A DNA stretch of 64,000 nucleotides from Chitinophagales bacterium (GTDB lineage: Bacteria > Bacteroidota > Bacteroidia > Chitinophagales > Saprospiraceae): assembly GCA_017303475.1 (NCBI GenBank), contig JAFLBO010000010.1, positions 124,001 through 188,000 of the forward strand. The letters are read 5' to 3'. The notes beneath the pieces are model-generated. The model made no database searches. It was not told the origin of the DNA and worked only from the letters and a program-made list of their open reading frames with translations. The position numbers were made by a program, and so were the translations under genes. Shown here piece after piece: positions 1 through 8,411 of this stretch (position 1 is its first letter; the number at the start of each line of letters is the position of its first letter).

Positions 1-6
1 AAGTAG

Positions 7-1452
7 TTACCAAACAAAAGTTGCTACCGTATCTCCGTACAGAGAACCAGTAATCCAGCGCCCACCAGCCTGAATGTTAAACGTTTTGAGCTGGGAGCTT
101 TCGTTCAACACTATCAGCACGTATTTGCCTTCTGGTGTAAGGAAAGCTACATTGGGCAATTCTGTCAGTAAATTACTGAACACCCGCACTGATCCGGGCG
201 GTACAAACCTGGACGCCTGAGCAACGATATAATAACTCACGTTTTTGTTCACTTTGGAGCCATCAATGGTCAAAGCTCCTTTACACTGGGAGCAACCACC
301 GGGCGTATGCGGCTCATAATTAGGATCGTTGACCAGGTTCCATTCCAGCGCCACTCTGCTCCAGTTGCGCATCGTACCGATGATCACATTTTTCATGTGC
401 CATTTCAGATCGTCATCAAACTGGCTGTTGGCGCCCGTCCATTGTTCTGTAAAATACAAACCCTTATCCGGGTGCGCATTGTGCACTTCCGTCAAGGCGC
501 TCACATCTCCTGCATACAAATGAAAGGCTGAACCATGCACAAACGGCTTGGCTGCAGGATCGTCCAGTATGGCAATCGGATAGGCCGCATTGTCGCAGTT
601 GTGGTCCCAAATAATGATTTTTGTATCCAGGCCAGCCAGTTGGAAAGCTGGCCCAAGGTGATTTTTGATAAAATCTGCCTGTTGCAGAAACGACATAACC
701 AGGCTGGGATTATTACCTCCGTGCTGAGGCTCATTTTGCGGTGTAACAGCATGGATATGAATGCCTTGCGCAGCCATAGCCTGAATATATTTCACAAAAT
801 ACCGGGCATAAACACTGTAATATTCAGGTTTGAGGTTGCCACCTACGCTACTGTTATTGGTTTTCATCCATTTGGGCGGACTCCATGGTGAGGCCATCAA
901 AGTAATCTTTGGATTGATGGCCAGAATTTCCTTGAGCACCGGAATCAGATGCAAGGTATCTCTGGATAAATTGAATTTCAGCAGTTCCGGATCGGTTTGC
1001 CCGGAAGGCAAATCGTTGTAGCTGAACACTTCCGGATCCAGGTCGGAGGCGCCAAGGCTGATGCGCAGGTAGCTAACCGCGTTTCCCTGGGCTGCATTGC
1101 CAAACATATCCTTTAGCACCAGGTTGCGTTCGGATGCGCCCATGAGGTGCAGCAATTGCGCGCTACCACCTGTAAGTGTATAACCAAATCCTTCCACGGT
1201 TTGAAACCGTTGGGTGGTATCAATCTGGATGGTGGAAAAGCGCTCGTCTTTACCTTCCGCAAAATCGATCGTTTTGTTGTACAGCAAGTTTACCCCGTTA
1301 CCGGAGGTAGTCCAAACCTGCACTGGCAAAACCGGGGTTGGAGCAGGCCATTCATCTTCCGTCTTGGGTTTACATCCCCAGGCGTGAAAGAGCAGCAACA
1401 AAAACCAAACTTGTGGCATCAGAAAAAATGACTTTAAGCCTGTAGGATGCAT
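7..1452 (-). CDS. GH30 family glycoside hydrolase, lipoprotein
   Basis: A 481-residue retaining glycoside hydrolase of family GH30, probably an endo- or exo-beta-1,6-glucanase on the cell surface. The N-terminus is a lipoprotein signal with lipobox AWGC (Cys27). The TIM barrel shows both catalytic glutamates: the acid/base in VTPQNEP (Glu241) and the nucleophile in YFTEQW (Glu336), with the family motif SPWSPPKWMK near residue 188. A short beta-sandwich follows to the C-terminus. It is the last gene of the locus inside the window, 12 bases after a second GH30 gene, so the two are surely co-transcribed. The paralogues diverge enough to suggest different linkages or chain positions. GH30 also contains glucosylceramidases, but the SusCD context favours a polysaccharide. 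Confidence 0.9.
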   Translation of the reverse strand: MHPTGLKSFFLMPQVWFLLLLFHAWGCKPKTEDEWPAPTPVLPVQVWTTSGNGVNLLYNKTIDFAEGKDERFSTIQIDTTQRFQTVEGFGYTLTGGSAQLLHLMGASERNLVLKDMFGNAAQGNAVSYLRISLGASDLDPEVFSYNDLPSGQTDPELLKFNLSRDTLHLIPVLKEILAINPKITLMASPWSPPKWMKTNNSSVGGNLKPEYYSVYARYFVKYIQAMAAQGIHIHAVTPQNEPQHGGNNPSLVMSFLQQADFIKNHLGPAFQLAGLDTKIIIWDHNCDNAAYPIAILDDPAAKPFVHGSAFHLYAGDVSALTEVHNAHPDKGLYFTEQWTGANSQFDDDLKWHMKNVIIGTMRNWSRVALEWNLVNDPNYEPHTPGGCSQCKGALTIDGSKVNKNVSYYIVAQASRFVPPGSVRVFSNLLTELPNVAFLTPEGKYVLIVLNESSQLKTFNIQAGGRWITGSLYGDTVATFVW

Positions 1453-1464
1453 GTTTGAATTGTT

Positions 1465-2919
1465 TTAGAGAATCAAAGTGGCAATGGAATGCGGTAAACT
1501 GGTGAGCGTAACCGCACGATTGCCCAGGTACATTCGGTAGGGTATTTTTTCGTTTGTCTGATTCATTACCACAACCGCCAGGGTACCATCGGGGTTAACA
1601 AAACCGGTAGTGAGCAGTTGAGCCCGGTTTGAAGAGCTAACAATACGGCGGGCGCCCGGCTTGATAAACCTGGAAAAATGCCCGATGTAATAATAGGAGT
1701 TCATGTAATGCAGGGTTCCGGCTTTGGTTTTGGCGTGTACCGGAGCAAAGCAAAAGTTATTCACGTGGTTAGGTCCGCCAACCTCATCCAGCAGAATATT
1801 CCAATCCGTCCAGGCAACTGCCCCGTTATTGAAATCGTGGATCATGTTTTCGCCATACTGCTCTCCCCAATGCCATTGGTTGAAGGTTTCCCAGGAAAAG
1901 GGGTAATTACAGGCTTCGGTTAGCAGCAGATTTTTGTCGGGAAAAGACTCATGCACCCGCTTTACGTTCTCATATTGGCGCCCGCCGTTCCAGATTTCAT
2001 ACCAGTGAAAACCAATGCCCCAGATGTACCTGGCCGCCTCGGGATCGTTCAGATAGATAGACACCCTTTGGTAAATCAGGTCCCGGTTGTGGTCCCAGGC
2101 GATCAGCTTTTTTTGAGCAAGGCCTTCTTTTTGAAGGGTTGGACCTAAATGGTTTTTGATAAAATCACGCTCTTCTTCAGCCGTGTAAATGCAGGATTCC
2201 CAGGTTTGCCTGGCCATGGGTTCGTTTTGTACAGACAGTCCCCAAACCGGAATTCCAGCTTTTTCATAGGCCTGGATGAATTTTACATAATAATTCGCCC
2301 AGGAAGCGTAGGCTTCTGGTTTGAGCTTGCCGCCCTGCAGCATATTGTTGTTGTCTTTCATCCAGGCTGGCGGACTCCAGGGACTCACAAAAAGGTTCAT
2401 TTTACCGCCAGAAGCGGCCATGGCTTTTTGAATAAACGGTATTTTGTAACGTAGATCGTGCTCAATATTGAAGGTTTTCAAGGCATAGTCACCTTCCTGA
2501 ACGTAGGTGTACATATCGCTGGAAAAATCGCAGCTGTTGATATTAGTTCGTCCAATGGTGTAGCCAATTCCTTTTTCCGGATCAAAATAGGCTTGGAGCA
2601 ATTCTGCCTGTTTGGCGGCTGGCAATTTGGCAAAAGTTTCCGCTGAAGCATCAGTTAGAGCGCCGCCAATACCCAAAAAAGTTTGGAACTGCCGCTGTGG
2701 ATCCACAAACACACAAGCCTGATTTTCAAAGGGTTGTCCAAAGGGTTCAAGCACAAGATTATCGGTGGCTGTCAACCGGAAATGCGTGCTGTCGGCAGTG
2801 GTATAAACCTTCACCATTTTATGTGCTGCCAGGTTTACAGAAGCCGGAGCAGGCAGGTTGGATTGATGACTGCAGGCAGTCCCGATAAGGAATAAAAAAG
2901 CCCAGAGATTGGATTTCAT
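1465..2919 (-). CDS. GH30 family glycoside hydrolase, lipoprotein (second paralogue)
   Basis: A 484-residue GH30 enzyme, close to the usual family length. The signal peptide ends in lipobox GTAC (Cys16), so the mature protein is lipid-anchored. Catalytic residues are visible as the acid/base in SVQNEP (Glu233) and the nucleophile in LLLTEACNYP (Glu335). FLGIGGALTDASA and SPWSPPAWMKDN are typical GH30 signatures. The stretch around Glu335 looks more like bacterial beta-1,6-glucanases and glucosylceramidases than that of its neighbour. It lies 22 bases after the EEP gene in the same minus-strand operon. Together the two GH30 enzymes most plausibly trim a beta-1,6-linked or branched glucan for import through SusC/SusD. 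That substrate is inferred from context. Confidence 0.9.
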   Translation of the reverse strand: MKSNLWAFLFLIGTACSHQSNLPAPASVNLAAHKMVKVYTTADSTHFRLTATDNLVLEPFGQPFENQACVFVDPQRQFQTFLGIGGALTDASAETFAKLPAAKQAELLQAYFDPEKGIGYTIGRTNINSCDFSSDMYTYVQEGDYALKTFNIEHDLRYKIPFIQKAMAASGGKMNLFVSPWSPPAWMKDNNNMLQGGKLKPEAYASWANYYVKFIQAYEKAGIPVWGLSVQNEPMARQTWESCIYTAEEERDFIKNHLGPTLQKEGLAQKKLIAWDHNRDLIYQRVSIYLNDPEAARYIWGIGFHWYEIWNGGRQYENVKRVHESFPDKNLLLTEACNYPFSWETFNQWHWGEQYGENMIHDFNNGAVAWTDWNILLDEVGGPNHVNNFCFAPVHAKTKAGTLHYMNSYYYIGHFSRFIKPGARRIVSSSNRAQLLTTGFVNPDGTLAVVVMNQTNEKIPYRMYLGNRAVTLTSLPHSIATLIL

Positions 2920-2941
2920 ACATGAAGGCGCTGATGTTTAA

Positions 2942-3805
2942 TCAGCGTTTGGTTGATTTTTGATAATGAATTTCTGTCCAAACCGGCAAATGGTCTGAAG
3001 GGTAATGCAGATTTTTTGAATCGCTCAACACAGCATGTTTCCGCACTTGCCAATGGTTTGATCGCGACACAAAAATGTAGTCGATTCGTTTGCGCACAGG
3101 TTCCTGAAACTTGAATCCATTAAAGGTTCCTTCCGGCCCGAATGGATTGGTGTGTGAAAGCGAGCGGGTATCGTCCAGTTCTTTTTTTACCAGTTGCATC
3201 ACCTCGGAATCTGGCAGCGCATTGAAGTCGCCCATCAGTACAACCGGGTATGCTTTCGGGTTAAATTTTTTGATTTGGTCCAGAATAAGTGTCACACCGT
3301 TTTTCCTGGCCATTTCCCCCATATGATCGAGGTGGGTATTGAAAACCCAGAAATAATGGCCGGTTCGGAGTTCCTTGAGCAAAATAGCAGTACATACCCG
3401 GAGACAGGCAGCATCCCATCCCATGGAAACAGTATCAGGTGTAGCCGAAAGCCAAAAGGTTTGGGCCTTCACCATGCGGAACCTGTCTTTTTTGAAAAAA
3501 ATATGGGTCGACTCTCCCCTACCCTGTCCCTCCCTGCCGGTTCCCTCAGATGCGTAATCCGACAAATTTTGCTGTAAAAAAGCTACCTGTTGGGGCAAAC
3601 CCTCCTGAATACCCAGTATATCCGGTTCGTAAAATTTGATTTGATCACTTAAATAATCGCGTCGGTGTTCCCAGGCGTTATCTCCATCTGAAGCCACCTC
3701 CAGTCGAATATTATAGGTCATGCAAGTCAGGGTTTGAGCACTCAACGAGTAACCCAGGAGTAGCGCCAGGGCGCACAATGGAAACCTTCCGGTAATTTGT
3801 AACAT
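2942..3805 (-). CDS. Secreted endonuclease/exonuclease/phosphatase (EEP) family protein
   Basis: A 287-residue metal-dependent phosphoesterase-fold protein. A Sec signal peptide (about residues 1-23, ending LSAQ) directs it to the periplasm or outside. All EEP motifs are present: TYNIR (Asn32), the metal ligand in GIQEG (Glu68), NTHLDH (His158), GDFNA (Asp193, Asn195), RIDYIF, and SDHLPV near the C-terminus (Asp271, His272), so it should be catalytically competent. The family spans nucleases, sphingomyelinases and inositol or sugar phosphatases. The substrate cannot be read from the sequence. Its place between susD and two GH30 genes suggests it removes a phosphate or phosphodiester from the glycan or a glycolipid. 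It starts 84 bases after susD. Confidence 0.88.
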   Translation of the reverse strand: MLQITGRFPLCALALLLGYSLSAQTLTCMTYNIRLEVASDGDNAWEHRRDYLSDQIKFYEPDILGIQEGLPQQVAFLQQNLSDYASEGTGREGQGRGESTHIFFKKDRFRMVKAQTFWLSATPDTVSMGWDAACLRVCTAILLKELRTGHYFWVFNTHLDHMGEMARKNGVTLILDQIKKFNPKAYPVVLMGDFNALPDSEVMQLVKKELDDTRSLSHTNPFGPEGTFNGFKFQEPVRKRIDYIFVSRSNHWQVRKHAVLSDSKNLHYPSDHLPVWTEIHYQKSTKR

Positions 3806-3889
3806 GGTGTTGAATTTTTACCGGAAGGTCGGTGTTTGCCGAAAATTAAGGCACTTAATTCCCGACAAACACCTAAAATCCTGATCCTG

Positions 3890-5356
3890 TCAATAACCGG
3901 GATTTTGCACCAAGCGACCATTTTTATCCAATTCAGCCTGTGGAATTGGCCAAACCAGTCGCTCTGGAGTCAGGTTATATCCAATTGGCTGGCCCGTATG
4001 ATCCTTTACGGTATTCACCACTTCAATGGCTCTTCCGGTACGCTTGAGGTCGTACCAGCGATGTCCTTCAAAGGCTAATTCCAGGCGGCGCTCTTTTTCA
4101 ATGGCCAGGTGCATGTCTGCCTGTGTTGCAGCGGTAGTAGCGCCCAGGCTTACCCGGGAACGAATCTGATTGACCAATGCAGCTGCTCCAGCCAGATCGC
4201 CCAGTTCGTTCAATGCCTCTGCCTTGAGCAGAAGAATATCCGCTAACCGGATGAAAATATAGTTCTGATCGCTGCCTTCCTGGAAGTTGCGCCATTTGTT
4301 GATGAACGGATATTTGTTTTGAGGGTAATGCGGATCAGACCATTTGCCGCTCACATTATCGTACACAATGCTGGCGTTTTTGCGCTTGGTATCGTTTTCC
4401 GCTTCAAAAGTGGCTACCAGATCGTTGGAAGGAATATTGAATTTTTTCCAGTCCAAACCACGGAACATCTTCGTCCCCCAGTTGCCATCCGGTGCACCAC
4501 CGTTGTAATTAATCTCAAAAATGGACTCGGCAGAGTTCTCATTTCCCAGCGCCCAGAGTTGATCATAGTCTGACAGCAAAGTATACCCGCCGGCTATCAC
4601 GGCGTCACAGTATTGTTTTACCTTATTCCAGTCATGCGGTTCCCGTGTGGCATACACTTTTGCCAGCAGCGCGTTTACTGCGCCTTTAGAAGCAAAACCT
4701 TTGTGCGCCGGATTGGCCGCAACACGGTCCAGCGCTGTTTCCAGATCAAGGATAATCTGAGTGTAAACCTCCGATTGCGCAGATTTAGACGGGAAAATCT
4801 GAGGATAAATTTCATCCAGATTGGCAGCACTGATGGATTTCACCTCTTTCAACTGCAAGGGCACATCACCCCACAATTGAACAGCCTGAAAATACATGAA
4901 GGCCCGAATAAAGGAGGCTTCACCCACCATTTGCTCCTTGCGATCAGTGGTTAGCGCAGGGTCTGTAACCGAGCGAACATTGTTGATCACAGTGTTGCAT
5001 TTGCCAATGGTTGAGTATAAATATCTCCAGTCGCGACTCACATTGGAGTTCGTTGCGTCAATTTTGTAATCGTCTATCTGAAAATTTGCGGGATTGTCTG
5101 CGCCAGCATAGGTATCATCCGATTGGGCGTCGCCATTGACGAAATAATCCAGCTGGAAGTATTCATTTTTAAAATCGGCATAAGCGCCAGCCAATGCCGC
5201 TTCGGCTTCAGAAGCTGATTTAAACAGGATAGAATCGGCAGCGGTATTTTCCACGGCAATTCCTTGGGAAGCGGGTTCCAGCTCCAGGAATTTTTCGCAG
5301 GAACTGAGCGCCAGCACGGTCAGCATTATAGTAGGTAGCAAAAGATGCTTTTTCAT
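3890..5356 (-). CDS. SusD/RagB family glycan-binding lipoprotein
   Basis: The outer-membrane lipoprotein lid of a SusCD importer. I chose the ATG at 5356, giving MKKHLLLP, a lipoprotein signal and lipobox LSSC (Cys20). An upstream in-frame start at 5395 would add 13 residues that do not look like a signal and would overlap susC. The helical TPR-like SusD core is recognisable from the N-terminal ELEPAS region, an internal RAFMYFQAVQLWGDVPL segment, and the C-terminal hallmarks ERRLELAFEGHRWYDLKR and VWPIPQAELD. At about 488 residues it is of normal length. It follows susC by 25 bases. SusD proteins bind the glycan on the cell surface and hinge over the SusC barrel. Here the ligand is probably a beta-glucan. 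Confidence 0.95.
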   Translation of the reverse strand: MKKHLLLPTIMLTVLALSSCEKFLELEPASQGIAVENTAADSILFKSASEAEAALAGAYADFKNEYFQLDYFVNGDAQSDDTYAGADNPANFQIDDYKIDATNSNVSRDWRYLYSTIGKCNTVINNVRSVTDPALTTDRKEQMVGEASFIRAFMYFQAVQLWGDVPLQLKEVKSISAANLDEIYPQIFPSKSAQSEVYTQIILDLETALDRVAANPAHKGFASKGAVNALLAKVYATREPHDWNKVKQYCDAVIAGGYTLLSDYDQLWALGNENSAESIFEINYNGGAPDGNWGTKMFRGLDWKKFNIPSNDLVATFEAENDTKRKNASIVYDNVSGKWSDPHYPQNKYPFINKWRNFQEGSDQNYIFIRLADILLLKAEALNELGDLAGAAALVNQIRSRVSLGATTAATQADMHLAIEKERRLELAFEGHRWYDLKRTGRAIEVVNTVKDHTGQPIGYNLTPERLVWPIPQAELDKNGRLVQNPGY

Positions 5357-5381
5357 CGTAACAGGTTGTTTATGAAGGAGA

Positions 5382-8306
5382 TCAGAATTCTGCATTTATG
5401 CCAAACGTAAGGGTGCGTGCCTGCGGGTACGTGCCGTAATCCACGCCCAACTCAGTTGCACTCAATCCAAAAGCATTTACCTCTGGATCAAAGCCGGAAT
5501 AATTAGTCAGGGTGAGCAGGTTTTGACCGGTTGTGTACACGGAAAGTTTGCTGATGCCAGATTTACCCAACCATTTTGGATTCAGGTTATAGGTCAGGGT
5601 TATGGCTTTCAGGCGTACATAGGAGCCATCTTCCACAAACCGGCTTGAGTTGCGCACATTATCCACATTGCCATTGCCCACAGCACGAGGAATATCGGTA
5701 TTGCGGTTGTCGGTTGTCCAGCGCCGCAACACGGCAGTTGACTGATTTTTGCTATCAAACATACCTTCCAGGTCAATACGGGTGGCATTGTAGACATCGT
5801 TGCCATAGCTGCCCTGGAAAAAGAAGTTCAGGTCAAATCGTTTCCAGGAAAAGGAGTTGGTTAAACCAAAGGTAAAATCCGGATTACCATCCCCGATGAT
5901 AGTGCGGTCGCCCGGGTCAAGGATGCCGTTTCCGTTCACGTCTTTGAAATCCAGATCGCCAGTTTCCGGATTCACGCCTTCTGAAATGTACCCGAAGAAC
6001 GTACCCAATGGCAGGCCTTCTTTCACAATGGCTACATCCTGGTTGTTGCTGTAAATGCGCCCGAAGTAATACACGTTGGTGTAGTCCAGTCGCGTCACTT
6101 TATTCCGGTTGAAAGAAATATTGAATTCGGTTTGCCATTTGAGTTTTTTCACTGTGTTGACAGTTGCCAGAGAAAAGTCCAGCCCCCGGTTTTCAATTGC
6201 GCCTGCATTGGTTTGGATAGTGCTGATAGGCAGTGAGTTAGACAATTGTACATTCAACAGTACATCATCTGTTTGTTTCAGATAGGCGTCGGCCACAAAA
6301 ACTACCCGTCCGTTCCACATGGAAAGGTCAATACCAATATTCGACTGTGTGGTGGTCTCCCAGCGAAGGTCAGGATTGCCATAGGTGGTTTGTACAGCTG
6401 CCGGGCCAGAAAGCGGGTTAGTAGCCGCACGGCGATAGTAGGAAATCAGGCCATATCTGGCATAGTTGGAAATACCTTCCTGATTGCCGTTTTTACCCCA
6501 GCCTGCACGGATTTTCATATCGTTGATGAAATCCAGACCCTGCATAAAAGGCTCCGAAGAAATACGCCAACCGGCGGAGAAAGAGGGCATAGTGCCCCAG
6601 TGGTGTGCAAGTTTGGATGAACCGTCGCGACGAAGGGTGGCTGTAAAAAGGTAACGGCTGTCAAAATCATATTGCACCCTGCCGAAAAAGGAGGCCAGCG
6701 ACCACTCTTGCAGGTCGGTACTGGCAGAAACGCTATTGGCCGCGTTAAGTGTTTTGACAGAAACATCTGACGGGAAGTCGTTCCCGGAAATAAAGGAGTT
6801 GCTCCAGGTAGATTTTTGAATACTGCTACCGGCCAGGAACGAGAGGTTATTGCGACCGAAAGAAGTGCGGTAATTAGCGGTATTTTCCCAGAGCCAAATG
6901 CTTGAATTGGCTTTATCAGCCTGCCCCAGGCCATTTTGGTTTCGACCAAAATTAGTGCGGAATGGGTCCAGGTAGTAATCCCATTGGTGTGCATTCATAT
7001 CTGCACCAACATTGGTTTTCACCGAAAAGCCATCAAAAACCTGTGCTTCGGCCTGAAAATTTCCGAAAATGCGGGTGTCCGTAGTTTGTTGGTCGGGCCC
7101 GAACATGTAAGCAATCGGGTTCTCCCAGGATGGCTGGAAAGGGTTGGTAGCATACTGGCCGCTGCCATCACTTTTATAGGTATTGAGAAATGGCGGCGTG
7201 TTGAGGGCGCTCATGATCACACCTCCGCGTCCGGAGCTGGCATTATCCGGAGTGTCTTTAGTTCTGCTGCGCAACACATTGATACTGGTTCCAACTTTCA
7301 GCCAGCTGGTTGCCTGATTATCAAGGTTCAAACGAACAGAATATCGGTCAAAACGGGCCGGCTTGACAATACCTTCATTGTTCAGGTAATTGGTAGACAG
7401 CATGTACCGTGTTTTATCATTTCCGCCTGCGAATGCCAGTTGCACAGACTGATTTTTTCCTATACCAAAAGATTCGTCCTGCCAGTTAGTGTAACCTGTC
7501 CAGGTTTGATCCCAGGAGCCAGGGCTGAGCTCCTCCAACAGGGTGCGATATTGTTTGGTGGTGAGGGTTTCTACAGTTTTCCGAATATTGGAAAAACCGG
7601 TATAAGCGCTGAACCGGATAGTAGAGCTGCCTTCTTTGCCACGTTTGGTGGTGATCAAAACTACGCCATTGGCAGCACGGGCGCCATAAATAGCCGAAGA
7701 AGAGGCATCCTTCAGCACGCTCATACTTTCAATATCTGTCGGATTCAGGCCACGTATATCAGTGGTTGGCACACCATCTACCACATAGAGCGGCTCGTTC
7801 CCGGCAATGACCGATGTGGCGCCTCTAACCCTGACTGCAATATCATTACCCGGTTTGCCGGAAGGCTGCACAACCTGTACGCCAGCCGCTTTGCCTTGAA
7901 GGGCTTCTGCTGCAGAAACCATCGGGCGGTCGCGGATATCTTTTTCGCCCACCACTACTACAGCAGTGGTCAGGTCTTTTTTCTTTTGGGTGCCATAGCC
8001 CACAACAACTACCTGTTCCAGATTTTTTATATCTTCTTCAAGGGTAATGTTCACTACAGTTTGGCCATTCACCGGAATTTCCAGGGAAGAATAGCCGGTG
8101 TAATTCAACACTAATATGGCATTAGCGGGTACTTTGATTTTAAAGGCGCCATCTACATCGGTCATAACGCCATTAGAGGTTCCTTTCTCTAATACGCTTA
8201 CCCCGATGAGTGGCTCACCAGATGTATCGGTCACTTTCCCGGCTACCTGCGCCAGGATAGGAAAGGAAATAAAAAGGACTGCAAGCAAGGTTAAAAGTCT
8301 GGTCAT
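5382..8306 (-). CDS. SusC/RagA family TonB-linked outer membrane transporter
   Basis: The 22-strand TonB-dependent barrel of the SusCD pair, 974 residues from the chosen ATG at 8306 (MTRLLTLLAVLF..., a Sec signal ending ILAQ). An upstream start at 8339 would put 11 hydrophilic residues before the signal. Next comes a carboxypeptidase-D regulatory-like domain (VAGKVTDTSGEPLIGVSV), then the signature QVVVVGYGTQKKKDLTTAV that opens the plug, the plug itself with DVESM-like and SSAIYGARAANGVVLITTKRGK motifs, and the barrel ending in NAEF. A DVNGNGILDPGDRT loop resembles a calcium-binding loop common in SusC proteins. It is the second gene of the operon, after a PKD lipoprotein. It imports oligosaccharides using TonB/ExbBD energy; those partners are outside the window. 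Confidence 0.96.
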   Translation of the reverse strand: MTRLLTLLAVLFISFPILAQVAGKVTDTSGEPLIGVSVLEKGTSNGVMTDVDGAFKIKVPANAILVLNYTGYSSLEIPVNGQTVVNITLEEDIKNLEQVVVVGYGTQKKKDLTTAVVVVGEKDIRDRPMVSAAEALQGKAAGVQVVQPSGKPGNDIAVRVRGATSVIAGNEPLYVVDGVPTTDIRGLNPTDIESMSVLKDASSSAIYGARAANGVVLITTKRGKEGSSTIRFSAYTGFSNIRKTVETLTTKQYRTLLEELSPGSWDQTWTGYTNWQDESFGIGKNQSVQLAFAGGNDKTRYMLSTNYLNNEGIVKPARFDRYSVRLNLDNQATSWLKVGTSINVLRSRTKDTPDNASSGRGGVIMSALNTPPFLNTYKSDGSGQYATNPFQPSWENPIAYMFGPDQQTTDTRIFGNFQAEAQVFDGFSVKTNVGADMNAHQWDYYLDPFRTNFGRNQNGLGQADKANSSIWLWENTANYRTSFGRNNLSFLAGSSIQKSTWSNSFISGNDFPSDVSVKTLNAANSVSASTDLQEWSLASFFGRVQYDFDSRYLFTATLRRDGSSKLAHHWGTMPSFSAGWRISSEPFMQGLDFINDMKIRAGWGKNGNQEGISNYARYGLISYYRRAATNPLSGPAAVQTTYGNPDLRWETTTQSNIGIDLSMWNGRVVFVADAYLKQTDDVLLNVQLSNSLPISTIQTNAGAIENRGLDFSLATVNTVKKLKWQTEFNISFNRNKVTRLDYTNVYYFGRIYSNNQDVAIVKEGLPLGTFFGYISEGVNPETGDLDFKDVNGNGILDPGDRTIIGDGNPDFTFGLTNSFSWKRFDLNFFFQGSYGNDVYNATRIDLEGMFDSKNQSTAVLRRWTTDNRNTDIPRAVGNGNVDNVRNSSRFVEDGSYVRLKAITLTYNLNPKWLGKSGISKLSVYTTGQNLLTLTNYSGFDPEVNAFGLSATELGVDYGTYPQARTLTFGINAEF

Positions 8307-8411
8307 GGTGCATTTTTTTGTGCCTTCCAGGCAATTCAAGCATATTGAGGCGGGAGCGGGCAGTACCCGCCCCCGATCTCACTAAACTAAACTAACTAAA
8401 TCATTGATTGG

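Noticed and set aside
2942..3805. A sphingolipid-degrading locus (GH30 glucosylceramidases plus a sphingomyelinase-type EEP enzyme)
   Set aside because: Possible in principle, but the SusCD pair and PKD lipoprotein indicate a soluble oligosaccharide as import substrate. Kept only as an alternative.
6936..8114. A 392-codon plus-strand frame opposite susC
   Set aside because: Antisense to a clear SusC gene, with no recognisable domain. It is a by-product of susC codon use.
8350..8385. Hairpin GCGGG-CAGTA-CCCGC between the PKD and susC genes
   Set aside because: The stem is only five pairs and lacks a T-run. It may be chance in a GC-rich patch.
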